Source: Hirundichthys speculiger
Lineage: Eukaryota > Chordata > Actinopteri > Beloniformes > Exocoetidae
DNA: 64,000 nucleotides
Direction of reading: 5' to 3'
Assembly (NCBI GenBank): GCA_018398805.1
Contig: JAGFBZ010002379.1
Location: 3,175,501 to 3,239,500 of the forward strand
Shown here: piece by piece, positions 50,167 through 63,890 of the stretch
How the letters are laid out: every line of letters starts with the position of its first letter
How positions within the stretch are numbered: the stretch's first letter is position 1
Notes under the pieces: generated by a model
Seen by the model: the letters and a program-made list of their open reading frames with translations, nothing else
Databases searched by the model: none
What the model was told of the DNA's origin: nothing
Made by a program: the position numbers and the translations under genes

Positions 50167-53100
50167 TCAGCACTCCAGTGTGCAGGGAGTCATACCAAAG
50201 CTACCATTGGCCCCCCTGATCTTCTCTTTGTGTCTGGCCTGAACAAGACCAAACACGATTCCTGCCAGTGTCATGCGTCCTCTTGACCGCCCTCCTGGGC
50301 GTCCGTCTGTTCCAACGATGTCCTGCTTACTGCGTTTGGTGCTGATGAAGTATGTGCGAACTTTCCCCTGGCATTCACTTACCTGCAGTACAACAAGAAC
50401 AATAATTATAAAGTGCAACAATCCTTTTTCAGAGACCCTTAATATATAATAATTAAAATTTCTTTCTTGCATATGATATTTGATGCCATGATGCCTACTG
50501 AGGAATACAAGACTGACTATACACCAAAAAGAGGCAGTCTGAGCTCAATGAAACTACTTAATGCTTCTATTTGTCATTTCATATCCATTTTTACCACCGC
50601 CACTCTTACAATAAATTTGCCCTAAAACTTGCCAAGCTGCTGCTCAAATAGATACTGCTACTAGATATGTGTTTTACAACTTTTCTGTTCCACTCAAACA
50701 AAACTTCTGGATTTACAGTTCAAACATTTACTTTCCTTAAAACATCTGAGTGCTGGGTCTGCTATGGTTTACTGGTATAATTACTATAGCTGTCAAATAA
50801 ATTGTATATATATACACTGCAAATTATTTGGTTCTTACCAAGGAAAAAAAACTTACATTTAGAAGATATTTTTTCTTGTTTTAATAATTACTTTCTTATT
50901 TTAAGTCTTCAATTTAATCAGTATAATCTTATATCAAGTAAAACTTGACTTTTTTGTCTCAAACAGGCAGGGAATCCTAAAATGAGACAATTAACACCTA
51001 AAATAAGATGTATTACGTTTTTTCCTCCTCCCCATCTCCTCTCCTCATCAAAATAAATCTTATTTTAAGATTCAATGACAAAATATACCTTTCTTAAATC
51101 TAGAAACAAGTGTTCCTACAATCTTAATTTAAGAAATCTTACCAAGTGAAATTATCTTGCTGCATGGACAGATTTCACTTGTTTTGAGTACCTTTTTCCT
51201 TAGTTGTAGTGTTTTTATCTTGTTTGAAGACCCCCCTTTTTTTTGCAGTGTATGTAAAAATGTATTAATTTATTGCAAATGTTTTCTGCTTGATTTACAA
51301 TAAAAAGAGACAATTGTGGCTCTGCAGAATACCTACATAGTGCAGGTGAAGCATGCGTAATTCTCAGTTTTGCTCTCATTTTAAGTCGGAGTGAATGATG
51401 TCAGGCCAGTTTAGAGAGCACCACTCAGGCCAGCAGCCTATTCAGCAAATTTAAAGAAAAGGGATCCAGATACGAGCCAGTATCTGTTGGGTTATTAATG
51501 TGCCAACACTCCACTCCTCCAACAAGTTGAAGAAAGAATTTGGCTCGAAATGAACGATGAATGAGTTTGCCCTGATCGTTTTTATGCATCCTGACAGATC
51601 AACAAATCCATCGGCAGCAATTGAATGCTTCTATGGCATTTTTTGCCTTGAAGGAAAAAAAAAGTATATGTGTGTGTGCCATAACACACAAAAAAATCTG
51701 ATCTTTAAGAAAAAAAAATTCTACCATCTGCTTTTGGAATAAAAGGTTTTGACTCAAATGCCACATCATTATGGATGGGCAAACCTGAAGCTGAACTTTG
51801 CAGCTTTATAGCAAGCACTAAACTGCTCTCCACTCACCCCCTTTATAAATATTTCCCCACGTAGCTCCAGGACAAAGCCCCACTCTGCCAGGATCCTGCA
51901 GGTGGCCTCGGGCACCTGGATGCGTCCACTCACACCTGTGCTGTCCATGCGACTTGCCAGGTTCACTGTTGATCCCCAGATATCATATTGCGGTTTGGTG
52001 GCACCGATCACCCCTGCGACCACTGGCCCGTGGGCAATGCCTGACAGAGTGCGACAGCAGAAATTGCATTTAAATATCTGGCCGTACGTCGGTCGCGCTA
52101 GAAACCCCTCACAGGTTTGTTTTAACATCGGCGGCGCTCGGCCAGCTTACCCACACGCAGCTCAAAGTTCTGGGCAGAGTTCCTGTTAATCTCTTTCAAG
52201 GTCTCCTGCATTGCCAACGCAAACAAAACCAGCTCACTCATATGATTCCACTCTTCCATTGATGCCTGACGGAGCCAAAGATCGATGGAGAGTTTGATCC
52301 AATCAGAGGGCATGAAAAGGTGTGCCAGGAATGGATGCAAGAAAGAATAAGACAAAGACAAAATTATGGATAGCATGCACAGTCCTGTTAACAAAAAAGT
52401 TTGTATTATTTTTAAAATAAAAAAAAAAAAACAAACAGAATTCAGTTATTTTAAAATTAGTGAAATATTGTTTAATTGAAGATGGTACAACAACAGGATT
52501 TTACAGCAGTAAATGAAACTGAAAAGAATGATTGAGTTTTGAGAAATATATGATTTTGAGTGTTATTTTTTACTTCTTGCACTGCAGCCGTCATTGAAAT
52601 GGGATGAAACAGGAAAATCTCCCACCTGCTTATTTGGAGCTAAACCAGATGCTGCCATGTAGCAACTCCCAATCGTCTTGATTTTTTCCACATAGTGGAA
52701 GTATGACTCCTCCAGCAGCTTGTTCAAGGACAAAGAGATTTATTTAAAAAAAAAAAAGGATACTTGACATCGAACTGAGTGAGCTACGCCGTCTCTGAAT
52801 GATCGATTTCTTACCTCATCGAAGCCTGCAATGATCTCATTCAGCAGTCCGGAGACAGTCAACGCCTTCATGTTTGATCTCCTTCTGCTCAAAATACTCG
52901 TTGAAGCCAGCGACGGAGGCAAACATGACACCCACTTCATCATAGGACTGGGAGTAAAGCTCCTACGAGGACAATCGTGTCACACACATCGACTTTCACA
53001 ACATTCACTGGTAAATGTAAAATGTCAGCTAAGGCTGAAGTCCAACATTTTCAGAGGAACACCAGCTCTTTGGATCTCACTGCCAGACCCGTAGACAAAA

Positions 53101-56100
53101 ATCAAAGGCTCCAGTACCTGGTCATTTTTGTTGCGCTCCAGAAAATGTTTTGCTACATGCACAGGCAGGATGTTGTGTAACAAACACTCGTTGTGTTCCC
53201 GTAACTCCCTCATGTCCTCCACCTCCTGTTGGGCCTGCAGACGCCACAGGAAGTCCAGTCTGGCGGTGGCCTCCCACTGGAAAGCAAGACATGCAGCATC
53301 ACCTGCCTGCGGCACACTCTAGTACAGATCTACTCGGTCTGGCTAGGAGCAGCTTTGTTCCCAAAGGTTGAAAAAAAAAATGAAGATGACTGTTCTTAGC
53401 AATGGGAACAGAGTAAGTGCTTAAACTACCGTGAGTTTCTAAGTACCTGCCGCCCATTGTAGAAGACAGCAACGATAAACATGGCCATGAGAAGGATGGA
53501 AATTCCTTTTCTCCTCACATAGTGAGACCTGTAAAAAAAAAAAAAACTGAATTAACTTAGCTGATTTACAGAGATTAAGAACATAAGTTAGATCCAACGC
53601 TGACGAAAGTTAAAAATCAGCATTCATGCAAACTGAAAAAGTTATTAACAAATCCTAAATCCGGACTGACTTGTGCAGGACATCGTGGCGTGCGAGCGTG
53701 ACGAAGGCGAGGTGGATGATGTAGGAGTACACAGTCACCACCAGCAGCAGCACCGCCAGCTTCAGCAGAGAGTTCAGACGCAGAAAGACGGCACATGTCA
53801 CCATGGCAACGACCCCGCTCAGCACAAAGAACTGCAGGGACAAAGAGGTGAAAGAGACGTGATTAAAACGACTCTCTTGATAACAAAACACTGAACTGAA
53901 GATAAACCTAGAGGAATTGATTATTATGATGTGAAGTTTGAGCTAGTTTTGATCCGATGTACCTCTGGGTAAGTGCAGACGCTGAGCGAGCGAGAGCTGG
54001 TTTTCGTCTTGTTCACGATGTCAGCCTCTTCTGTTGTTGTGAGAACACACCACACCTGGAAACAACACAAATACATACGTCTGACCACAAAGAGCACAAC
54101 ACAGTGAAAGTGATAAATATGTACAGTATTTTCTCAAAATCATTAAAGATTCAAGTTAATATTTGTGCATTATATTGTCAGTTGGGGAGTTAAAGCATTG
54201 CTACTGATCTAGGTTGAGTTTCTCTACTTCATCACTGACTTATTTGAGCCATCTTTAACACAAAATATAACAGCAAACAATAAAAAGATGATCACTTGCA
54301 TCCATATTAGTGAGTAATTTGCAACAACTACTCTTTGGCCACATGGTGGCAGCAAAAACAAGCGGATATTGTTTAAGCTTCTTGCCTCATAGATACGCAA
54401 AGTTACAAGTAATAACTCTGTAACCATCATGGTGAAGGTTTTATTGACTACATCTTCAAGATGAATTATTTAACTTTAAAAAAAGATACATTATTTTCAG
54501 CAGTTGGTCGACAGTCAAAGGCCAAAAAAAAAAAAAAAAACCTTAATATGAGGAGTGAAAGTGAGCCAAGTCATTAAAGTTGCATGTCTGACAGTCATAT
54601 ACATTTACTAAAAAGATACAGATGATTACAGAAGCAGACTTTGCTGTCATTGAATGTGTAATCACAGTCAGGGGAGTCCAGCTTTCCTTTTACTGCGTCT
54701 GCATTTCATGGAGGAAAATACAAATAACTGCAGCTGCCTGGACAGACACTGACCTAGTTCACACGTGTCAGTGTCACGGGGAAAGCACGAGAAAACTTTT
54801 GGAGATGAAGAGGATTTAGCTTTTTATCAGTCCGTTAAAGCGTTTACGTTCTCACCATGTCAGTGGAGGCCAAACCAAAGTTGATGACAATAGCTGTGAG
54901 GGTGAGGATGTTGCGGGCGCTGTTGTTTTCATGGATCCAGCAGCCGAGGTGTTGCAGTGCTGCTGGAGTCCACTTGAACTCTTCTGCGAGGGCAACCAGC
55001 AGCAGCAGCATATAGGCGAGCAGAAAGACTGAAAACTGGAGGACTGCGGGGAACTGCCTGCAAGTGAACAACAGTGGAGGAGAAGAATAGGAAGGAAGTG
55101 ATAGTTCAGTCCAGAAAAGAGCAATTATGTGCCCTGCAGAGAGAAAAGATGTGAACTGAATGCATAGATGCAATTATATTTAAAATATTGAGGACAGAAC
55201 AACCAGACTACAGCAACTGCAAGCTGTGCAGAAATCATACTCAGCTGTTTTGTCTGGCCAGTGGATTGTGAATCTTGAAGAAACTTTCTGTAACTTTTTG
55301 TCATTTTGTAATCATTTCCCAACTCATGATCGTTTTGCACCAATTTTGTTTTGGTATTTGTCTCCTTTGGCTGTTCTGCCAAAGCTCTGTAGCCATTCTT
55401 TGTGTCTGTGGTAATCCAATAACCTCATGGTTGTCAGAACTTTAATGCTGGTCATTTTATATCTTGTAATGTTAACTTTGCACCCCTTTCTCTCTCCCTC
55501 TCTCTCTCTCTCTCTCTGTCTCAAAGTTCATCTCATTTTTCTCTTTTTTTGTCTCTGTGGTTATTCTGCCTCTCAGCATTTTGCATGTCATATTGGTCAT
55601 TTTTGAAACTCTTCATCATCGTTTTGGATAGATTTTTGATCATCTCATTTTTTCTTTGAGGTCATTTAATAATAATTTTGTGTCACTATATATTTGTTTT
55701 GGATCACACTTTGATCCTTTTAAGTCTTTGCAGCTGTACGGTGTCACATTCTGGATATATTCAATCTCTTTTTTGCTATTTGGTCATGCATTGATAATTC
55801 TAGGTGTCTTCATTTTTTGTTTTCACATGTCTTGTCTCTTCTGGGTCTCATTGTGGTTGTTCTGGGTATCTTTCCTGCATAAATACATTTCTGGGATAAG
55901 ACCATGACTGTCAGCCCAGTCTGGGTGGATCTGATTGTTGATACTCCATGTAGATGACAAAAAAAAAAAAAAAAAAGATTCACCTCTTATATGTAATATT
56001 AAAATAACAGGGTAGGAATTTCTTTTTAGCTACACTGATATAAAAGCTGATTATTTAAGCAGATGATTTAATAGGTGATAATTATTTAACATATTTAATT

Positions 56101-59100
56101 TAAACAAAGTTAAGGTTTAAATATAAATAAAAAATAATGAGAAAAAATAAGAAGAAAGAAGTGTGAGCTTTGAACATTTGTGTTTTCCTACCTGGGAGCT
56201 GGGATGATGGCCTGGGCAGCCATGAGAAAGAGGAGCACAATGAAGCAGCAGACCATGTTGGAGTTGAACATTTCGTCTCTAATCTGGGAGAACTGAACAA
56301 AAAAAATGAAGATGTGGCATTTTTGCGCAACTTGTGCACGGATACGATTAGTGATCTTTATTTATTTATTGTGCAAATGGTTGCTTACGCTGATTCTTTA
56401 TTCCCCCTGCAACTTTACGTACGTACCTTGTCCTCAATGTGTGGATCCTTGAACACCAAGGTCAGCGGAGTGATGTGCTCAATGTGCATACGCTCACTGC
56501 TCCGAACCTCTATTGCATGTTTGATGCGTTTGTTAATCTCTCTGGAGGTCGACTGCCATATACTGGGCAGTGAGCCGTTAGTGAAGGAGGCCAGGATCTG
56601 CAGCAGAAAAATATAGAGGATTCATCAGAGCAGAGCAGATAAATGACTTTAAGGCTGACTGAAACTCCTCACAGCTTTATTCACATCCCCTCACTCACAC
56701 TGTTCATGTCAATAACATGCCCAAAAGGGATCTCTGGGTTCCAGGTTCGAACACTTTTTTGGACTTTGACAGGCTGAGCATCTTGATTCTGCCCTTCTGG
56801 AGGGCAAATGAGGAAGGTGTCGATGTTATGTTTTCGTAGAAACTCGTTCCTGTCACGGCCATGACCGTCCTCTGTCTTGTAGGTGCCTTCTAGACAATCC
56901 AGAGTTGCCCTTGAGATGTGGACGCGTCTGGATGCAGAAAGATGTTTCAGGTCAAAAATAAACATTCACTGACCCAAATACCAACAAAGAATGGATCACA
57001 ATTTCAACTTAAATTTGCACAAGTCTGGATCTTTCGATCCTTTCCAGTAGGCAACAACCTTGCATTGTCCGTTCAGTGACCAAAAACATGGACAAAAACT
57101 TTATATATCATCAATAAAATCAAACAACATGACCATTATCCTGAATTGACGTAATCATCTTGTGGAAGTTACTCACCCTGGAATGCCCCCTGCTTCCAGC
57201 ATGTTGGCAATACCCACATCCCAAGACCAGACATCAAACTGCCATTTCTGCAGGCCCAGCACGCCACACAGGACCGAACCAGAGTGGATACCAATCCTCA
57301 TGTTCATGTCAAAGTTCAGCTGCCTCCGGACAAGTCTGGCGTTGGTAAAGTGACTGTTAGATTCATACCATGTCATTCTGACTGAATTACAGGGAGATTT
57401 AACTGTACAACATCATTCTCATGCTGATTCCCTCTTGACATGCTGAGTCAACACTAACTGTATCGTGCTGATCATAGCCAGGCCCATCTCGACGCAGTAC
57501 CGGGCATGGGCACGCTGTGGCTCAGGCACCCCAGAAACACAATAGTAACAGTCTCCCAGTATCTTTATTCGTAAGCAGTGATGCTCCTGCAATGACAGAT
57601 GAAAGGAGGACTCATCAGAAGGGAAGTATTGCAAAGATGATCTGTCACATATTACAGAAACTGAAAGGCTCCCGCACCTCTGCCAGGCGGTCAAAACGCC
57701 CAAAGAGCTCATTGAGGGTTCGAACCAAATCTTGGGCTGACAGGTTCATAGATAACTGAGTGAAGCCTTTGATATCTGCAAAAAGGATGCTACAGAGAGG
57801 AGGGAAAGAAATGGGGAGGGAAAAAAAAGTATTTCCTTGTTAACACAAAGGCAAGAGGCTTTCCAATGCCTTTTGAAAAAATACAGAAACCTTTTTTTCT
57901 CTTGGTACATCTAAAAGAAACTAATAATGTTACATGTTTCCTAGGACATGATTCAATTCAAGATCCTATTATAATCCATTCCAATTCATGCCAATTTATT
58001 TCAGCTCACTTTGACTCAATTCAAATCAACCCCCCCCCCATCTATATATCCAAATATCCATCTTCCACACTGCTTTCATTCTGTTCAGGGTTGAGGGGGT
58101 GTTGGTGGTGGTGGTGGGGGGGGGTGGTGGTGGTGTAACCTTTGCTGGCTATCAGCAAGTGAGGTCAAGCTGCTTGTCCATCACAAGGCCAATCTAATCA
58201 ATTTCAGTTCATTTCATTATCTGTGCTTTTATATAACGTCAGTTCATAAAAAGTACCTTTAATAATCAAAAGAACAGATCGATTCTGATGGGAAACAATG
58301 GAGACCCGTTCTATCTTTAGAAACACTTGGAATCCAAGTAAGCCTGAAGCCTGAGAGCGAAGCGTTCTCTCGGGATCCTGTGGAGCTGTGAAATGTGCTT
58401 GATGGAGCTTGGGTATTAAAGGATTTATGTGAGAATATTTTAAATTATATTCAGTATTTAACTGATAATAAGGAACTGCAGTGGTTCAGACTTGATGTAA
58501 CATTCATGGACTAGATTTTCTGCATCCCTCTAATACACTTAATTGGGACTATAAAGGCGTTACCTGCATCGGCACTGACCCTATTCTCCATCCCCTCTTC
58601 AGTCTTAGTGGCTCTGACTCCAATTCCAGCCTTCAAACGTTTATCCGGATAAGCCCTAAACCTGCCCTTGATTCCTATCCTGCCCAGTCCACTGCCTCGC
58701 CCAGAAACCCTGCACACCTCGGATAAACCTGCCTGCAGATCATTCAGTAAATTCACCTGTAATCTTCAGTGTACTTGTCTATCCCTCTATCTTTACTTGG
58801 AGTCAAAAGTTCAGTTGTAAGGTGTTTTAAAGCATACATACCAATTTGAATTTGGTTTGTATTTTTCATATTTTGAGACGCATGTGGTGACTGGAGTCCC
58901 AGAACCATAAAAAAAAAAAAAAATGCAAGCCTTATAAATACTAGTTTGTCTGTAAGTATGTGTGTACCTGACGTCTTTGTACTGGTGGATATAGATCTTG
59001 TGAAACTCCTGAGGATTGAGTTCATCTTCCATAGAGCTCATGTCAGCAATCATTTCCAAGGCAACAAAGCGAGGCAGGATTGACAGGACCAGGCGTTCCT

Positions 59101-59385
59101 GTCAGGCAACATCATAATGTCACAGTAAAACAATGAATGAATGTTTTTTTCAAGTATAACATGAACTTAAATTATGTCACAACCCAGCAAATCTTCTAGA
59201 TCAATATTACAGGAAAGAGGAAGCCTTCAGTGTACCTGTCTCTGGTTCTCTTGCTCTAGTCTGAGGCGACCCTCAATGCAGCGCCGTGTCTCCAGGAAAA
59301 CCTGTCGCTGGGCATGGTCTGTCAGGTAGTGGATGAACAAACCGGCAGTGTTCATACCCAGATACAGCAGGCCTTTGGCAAACAC
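50167..59385 (-). CDS. adcy8: Adenylate cyclase type 8-like, 5' incomplete (18 exons seen)
   Basis: A membrane enzyme making cAMP from ATP; the ADCY8 family is Ca2+/calmodulin-stimulated. Minus-strand exons: 59385-59236, 59098-58968, 57788-57678, 57586-57459, 57335-57177, 56927-56699, 56597-56427, 56292-56192, 55057-54856, 54055-53963, 53831-53671, 53528-53447, 53276-53118, 52962-52815, 52718-52626, 52265-52151, 52040-51838, 50382-50167. Order: TM6 end; C1a with both metal aspartates ([20 protein letters not shown]) and WSWDV; C1b linker; TM7-12; C2a with [22 protein letters not shown]8 is favoured over ADCY1/3/5 by [13 protein letters not shown] and [10 protein letters not shown]. The C-terminal [10 protein letters not shown] matches the ADCY8 C2b IQ-like calmodulin segment. 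The N-terminus/TM1-5 exon is not found and probably lies beyond 64,000. Frame slips: one base missing at about 57,779-57,783 (A run), one extra at 52,848. It could be a lineage-specific adcy8 paralogue; symbol is by similarity only. Confidence 0.9.
50815..51250. mobile_element. MITE with CACTGCAAA terminal repeats in the cyclase gene
   Basis: Begins CACTGCAAATTATTTGG and ends TTTTTTTTGCAGTG, flanked by TA on both sides. The interior has several TCTTATTTTAAG / CTTGTTTTGAG-like subrepeats and no ORF. The superfamily is uncertain. Located in the last cyclase intron. Confidence 0.65.
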
Positions 59386-59595
59386 CTGCGACAAAAGAGT
59401 TTACACATGATATTCATCTGCATTACTTCAGACAGGAAAACACAAAGCATCTGGGGAAATAAGTCAGAAGGAAATTTCTGACGGTGGGACAACAGAAAAT
59501 ATGTGGTTATAGCAGGCAGAGAACAGGTGGACAAAAAAGTGGATAGTAAATCAAGATTACTTTACAGCCAAAGTCTTATACATCAATCTTAGCAC

Positions 59596-60393
59596 TAGAG
59601 GTGGGCGATACTGGGAATTTTGATATTGATCTGACACCAAGTAAATACAGGGCCAGTATCGCCAATACCAGTACCAATACCAATACCAATACCGATACCG
59701 ATAACGATACTTTTTTATATTAAGCTTGATCTATCATGAAACTGCTGACCTTTTGGTGTTTTTGTGATTTTTGTCTTCGGATTATTTTGTTAAAACCTAG
59801 AATACAATTTCGGCAAACTTCATAGGTGACAGCAAAATACTTTATTATCACAATTAACATTTTTCTGTGAATAGTCTTTGGAGTTGAATTGTTCTGTTCA
59901 TAATGTTTTGTCTAGTCTACCTCCTATATTATATCTTTCAATACTTGTGTAATTTTGTTTGCACTGTGTGAACTTTCCTGTTACTTTAACTATCAATTTC
60001 CCTATTGTGTGATAAATAAAGGATTACCTAATGTTATTTTATCTTAGAAAACACCTTTCAGTGGGATACATGTCATGTACTGGGTTATTTCAAGGTCTTA
60101 ATTATGTTTTTTTTGAGTTGGCTCCAGTAACATATGACTTAAGTAACCTGTACTTTGAAAGTTAATATGAATTGATGCTGAAATTGACCACTCTTATCTA
60201 CCTGGATACTCTCTGTTGGACTGAAGGAGGGCACAGCAACACAGACTTCAATGAATTTGCATTTCGCAGCAGTCAGTGGTTGTGGGAGAGAAAACAAGCT
60301 TGAGTATTGATCTTTTTACACTAGTATCATTCAATATCAATACCAGAGTTGGTATCGATATTATCGATATTTGGATTGATCTGCCCAGCTCTA
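59596..60393. mobile_element. Non-autonomous hAT element, 0.8 kb
   Basis: Left end TAGAGGTGGGCGATAC, right end GATCTGCCCAGCTCTA, with a perfect 8-bp flanking duplication CTTAGCAC (59,588-59,595 and 60,394-60,401). Just inside the left end is a short tandem run of the hexamer CCAATA/CCGATA type (59,660-59,710); inverted GATATCGATA-like sequence lies near the right end. No transposase. It lies upstream of the first cyclase exon seen. Confidence 0.92.
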
Positions 60394-62185
60394 CTTAGCA
60401 CGAGTCAGTGTTGTATTTGAGCCACCAAACTTTGAGTCTCGAGTCCACAGTGGTTGAATCAGAGTCTAGTCCAAGTCATTAAAGACAAATCTGATTCAAG
60501 TTCACTACTGATCCAAGTCAAGTCTGGTCGAGTCCAATCCAACTATCAGCTTTTAAACCACGTGTACAGTCTTTAAACCATTAGCATCTGGTAAAAAGAC
60601 CGTCTTACTGACGTTACTGCAATTTTTCTGCCATAAAGTAGCACAGCAGACTATTGCTCTTTAGCAACTACACTCAAGTGACACAAATTATTATTGCCCT
60701 AACACACAGGTGATTTTAAGATAATAAAAATAGTTAAATAATGGTGGTTGGACTACTGAAACTAAATTAACCAAAAGTAAACAATACATGTCCCCAGGGT
60801 GCCATACTACCATAGTACCTTGACAACATGAAACAGCAGGTAATGAAATTAACAACTATATAATGCACATTGTAATTGTCCCTCTACACATGCCGTTTTA
60901 AATCACAAGTTCACTTAGAAACATCAGGATACTCTTACAGTCCTGCAATGTTCAATGTATCTGATCTGGAGGAGCTCAGTATTATCACGGAAATGTTTAC
61001 TCGTCCTGATAGCTAAATCAGCAACCTCGATAACATGTTCAACTTACTTCAAAGCTGTATCTTTTTTTTTAAATCTGCCTTTGTGTTGCAATTGGCGTTT
61101 CAGAACTGCACCACAGTCAAGTGGTTCAGTACCTACTGAAAAACTGCCAAAGTTACAGAGAGCCTCATTTTAACATCAATAGGATGCCACTGCAGCTGAG
61201 CATGTTAGCGGCAGGCTCAAAGCCTGTGAAAGGAGACAAAGAGAGTTTTAATTCCAAGATCACTGGTCAGCATCCCCCCTCTCACAGCCATAGAGATTTC
61301 TCTACTGCATTGCCCCTGCAAAAACTAAGAAAAAAAACTTGTTGTCTTAGTAAAGACTTTTTCCTTCTGACATTGTGATGAGAAGACTCCAAAGTCTGAG
61401 AGTAAATGCTGAGAGAGATGGTATCTGTGTGGGTTAAAAAGTATTTTGAAAAAGTATTAAGAAGTATTTTGTCTATGCACAGGAAACATAAATTCAAAAT
61501 TGCTCAGGTGTTTTACAATCTAAGTTTTTGTTTCTACTTTTTTTGGAACATCTTTTTTATTATTATTACTTTAGGTTTTTGAACAATGTTGGCCCTTGAT
61601 GGTTGAGAATGATCCTCGATCTACCACTTGCAAAATCAGTTCAACTTTCTGGATACTTCCAAAACTTTTAACTGACTAGGCTTGCGGCCTCACTGATGGA
61701 CAGTGTTTCATTTCACTCATGCTCACCCTCCAATGAGTATTACAGGAGCTGTCAAATTTTTCAAACTGTCAGTGTTATAAATGTTCTGATTGGGCTCGCC
61801 ATTGCCATGTATTACATTGTGTAACATCATGTTTTGTTGCTGCTTGGTTAACTCTGCAGGCTTTATGACCATCATCTTAACATTGGCATCAAAACGTCAT
61901 TCGTTTCCTCACTCACCCTACTTTTGAGCTGCTCTGTTGGGGACCTCACTACAACCCTGAACCCACCTGGAACTGTCATGATCTTATGTTTCAGTCTCCA
62001 GTTGCAACAAGCACATACATGTTACTGGTGCTGCACCACTAGCTGTTGTGGATGTAAGGGTCTAGATATTTAAGTCAAGACCCTGAATATAAGACAATAT
62101 AACCTTTTAAGATGATCCAGATGTATTCAAAGGAAAAGAAACCTCATTTCATATTCTTATAAATGTATGTTTCAAAGTATACTCT
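60394..62185. other. Gene-free part of the cyclase upstream intron or 5' flank
   Basis: No exon for the cyclase N-terminus or any other gene was recognised on either strand; ORFs are short and without family resemblance. At about 62,188-62,230 the sequence CTCACAAAAAGCAAGGGATA followed by TTTGGCTTTCGGGTG resembles the end of a Tc1/mariner-type repeat, but only one end was seen. Confidence 0.4.
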
Positions 62186-62406
62186 ACTCACAAAAAGCAA
62201 GGGATATTTGGCTTTCGGGTGAAATGTAAAAAGTTCACACTACAGTGATATTATGTCACGAAAGTAGGGCATTTAAGCAGAAGCATTAAATGGTGATTTC
62301 TTCATCTCAAACAATGAATTGAAAAAAAAAGCCAACATCAGTGGTGGGTATACGTGCCACATTTGCTCTCTGGATTTGTATGGTGCATATTCTGCTGGAT
62401 GTCAAC

Positions 62407-63890
62407 ATGAGTGGATCAAAGACTGGTTCACATGTTTGAAGTCTGGTGCAAATGCAAATGAAACTGATAATAATTATACTTTTAAAGGGAAAATGATTCT
62501 CACTGAAAGGGTTTTGATGAGGAAGATGGAGAGGCTTCAGAAGTAACGTCAGGCAAGAGTGAATAAAATAAAAGGTGTCATCATTGTTTTTAAAGGAGCT
62601 CATGGAGAGTGATTATGATGTCTCACAGGCGCAAAGTCAACTGAACATTTTGATGCATTTACATAAGGAAGCAATTACCCTGAATGAGTCACTGATGGAA
62701 ATGATACCAGAGATGGAAAGGGATAAATGTGTGGTTCACAAGCATTAATGAATACAACAAAGGATTTATTGAGAATGTGAAATGTTGGCTCTCTGAAACA
62801 AGCAGACCCGTGGTAAGACATGCGACAAACAACAATGTGGAGACCAAATAACAAGAAAAGTGAAAATCCTTCAACCTTGCCATTGGATGAGCCACATCTT
62901 GATAGTAAAATTTCCCCAGATATGGGACAAGAAGATCTGCCTGTTACAATTCATGATGTGGAACAGGATGACTTACTTCAAAAGACACATAATAGTGAGG
63001 ATAATGCCTTCTTTGGAGTAGTATTGGATCTCAAATAGTCCAGCAGAGGGTGCCTCCTAATGTGAAGAATGATGTTTCAGCTTCTCAGTTTGTAGCCAGC
63101 CCACATGCTTAAGTGCCAGTCACTGATGACGGTAACATTTTGCTATCATAAAGGCAAAGCAAAATGAAACTTCTGCTCTGCAGGCACAACAACATAACAC
63201 CTCTCATTTGCCAAAAAGAGAAATCCAGGAGTTTGTTGGAGATCCTCTACATTATCACACCTTTATGAAAGCCTTTGAGGATACTGTAGAAGAAAGGGCA
63301 GGTGATGCTGGAGACTGTCTGCATTCTCTGGCACAGTACAAAAGGAGAGAACCACAAGAGCTTGTTTACAGCTGTCAACAAATGTCTGCAGGCAGAGGAT
63401 AACAAAATGCAAAGGCTTGTCTGGAAGAATATTTTGGGAATGAGCAAAAGATTGGTTCAGCTTTTTTTATGGCCTGTGGTGAAAGCAGAGGATGCCAAAT
63501 CTCTCCAAGCCTATAGTCTCTTTTTAAGAGGATGTTGTAACATGATGGATGACATACATGTCTGTGCTTAATATACCTGCAAACAAGCTAAAGACATTCA
63601 AGATGTTACTGTATAAGCTGAGAGACAAATAGAGGTCAGTTGCTTGTGATATTCAAGAAACCTGCTATTAAAGAGCTACTTTCTCTGACGCTGAGTTTCA
63701 TTGAGCGGCAGGTAAAAATTTCAGTAGACCCTGTATTTGGTAATATACTGGATACAAAGATGATGCAAATCAAAGACAGCAGTAAAGCTAACTATCAAAG
63801 AAGTAGTTTTGCAACTATGGTAGCATTGGTTGATGGGAAGACCCATGTAAAAAAGGGAGGTGGAACAAATAAAGATGATTACAAGTGAAG
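62407..63890 (+). mobile_element. BEL/Pao-type LTR retrotransposon gag region, decayed
   Basis: The plus strand carries pieces typical of the gag-like (DUF1759-type) part of Pao retrotransposons: PKREIQEFVGDPLHYHTFMK at 63,208, a DAKSLQAYSLFLRGCCNMMD block near 63,490-63,560 and an ERQVKISVDPVFGNILD block near 63,700. Frame shifts and stops separate the pieces, so no functional protein is made. Reverse transcriptase and LTRs are not within the window; the element may continue beyond 64,000. It probably lies in the upstream cyclase intron. Confidence 0.8.

Noticed and set aside
62407..63890. Endogenous retrovirus
   Set aside because: Gag-like blocks match the BEL/Pao retrotransposon type and no envelope-like sequence was seen.
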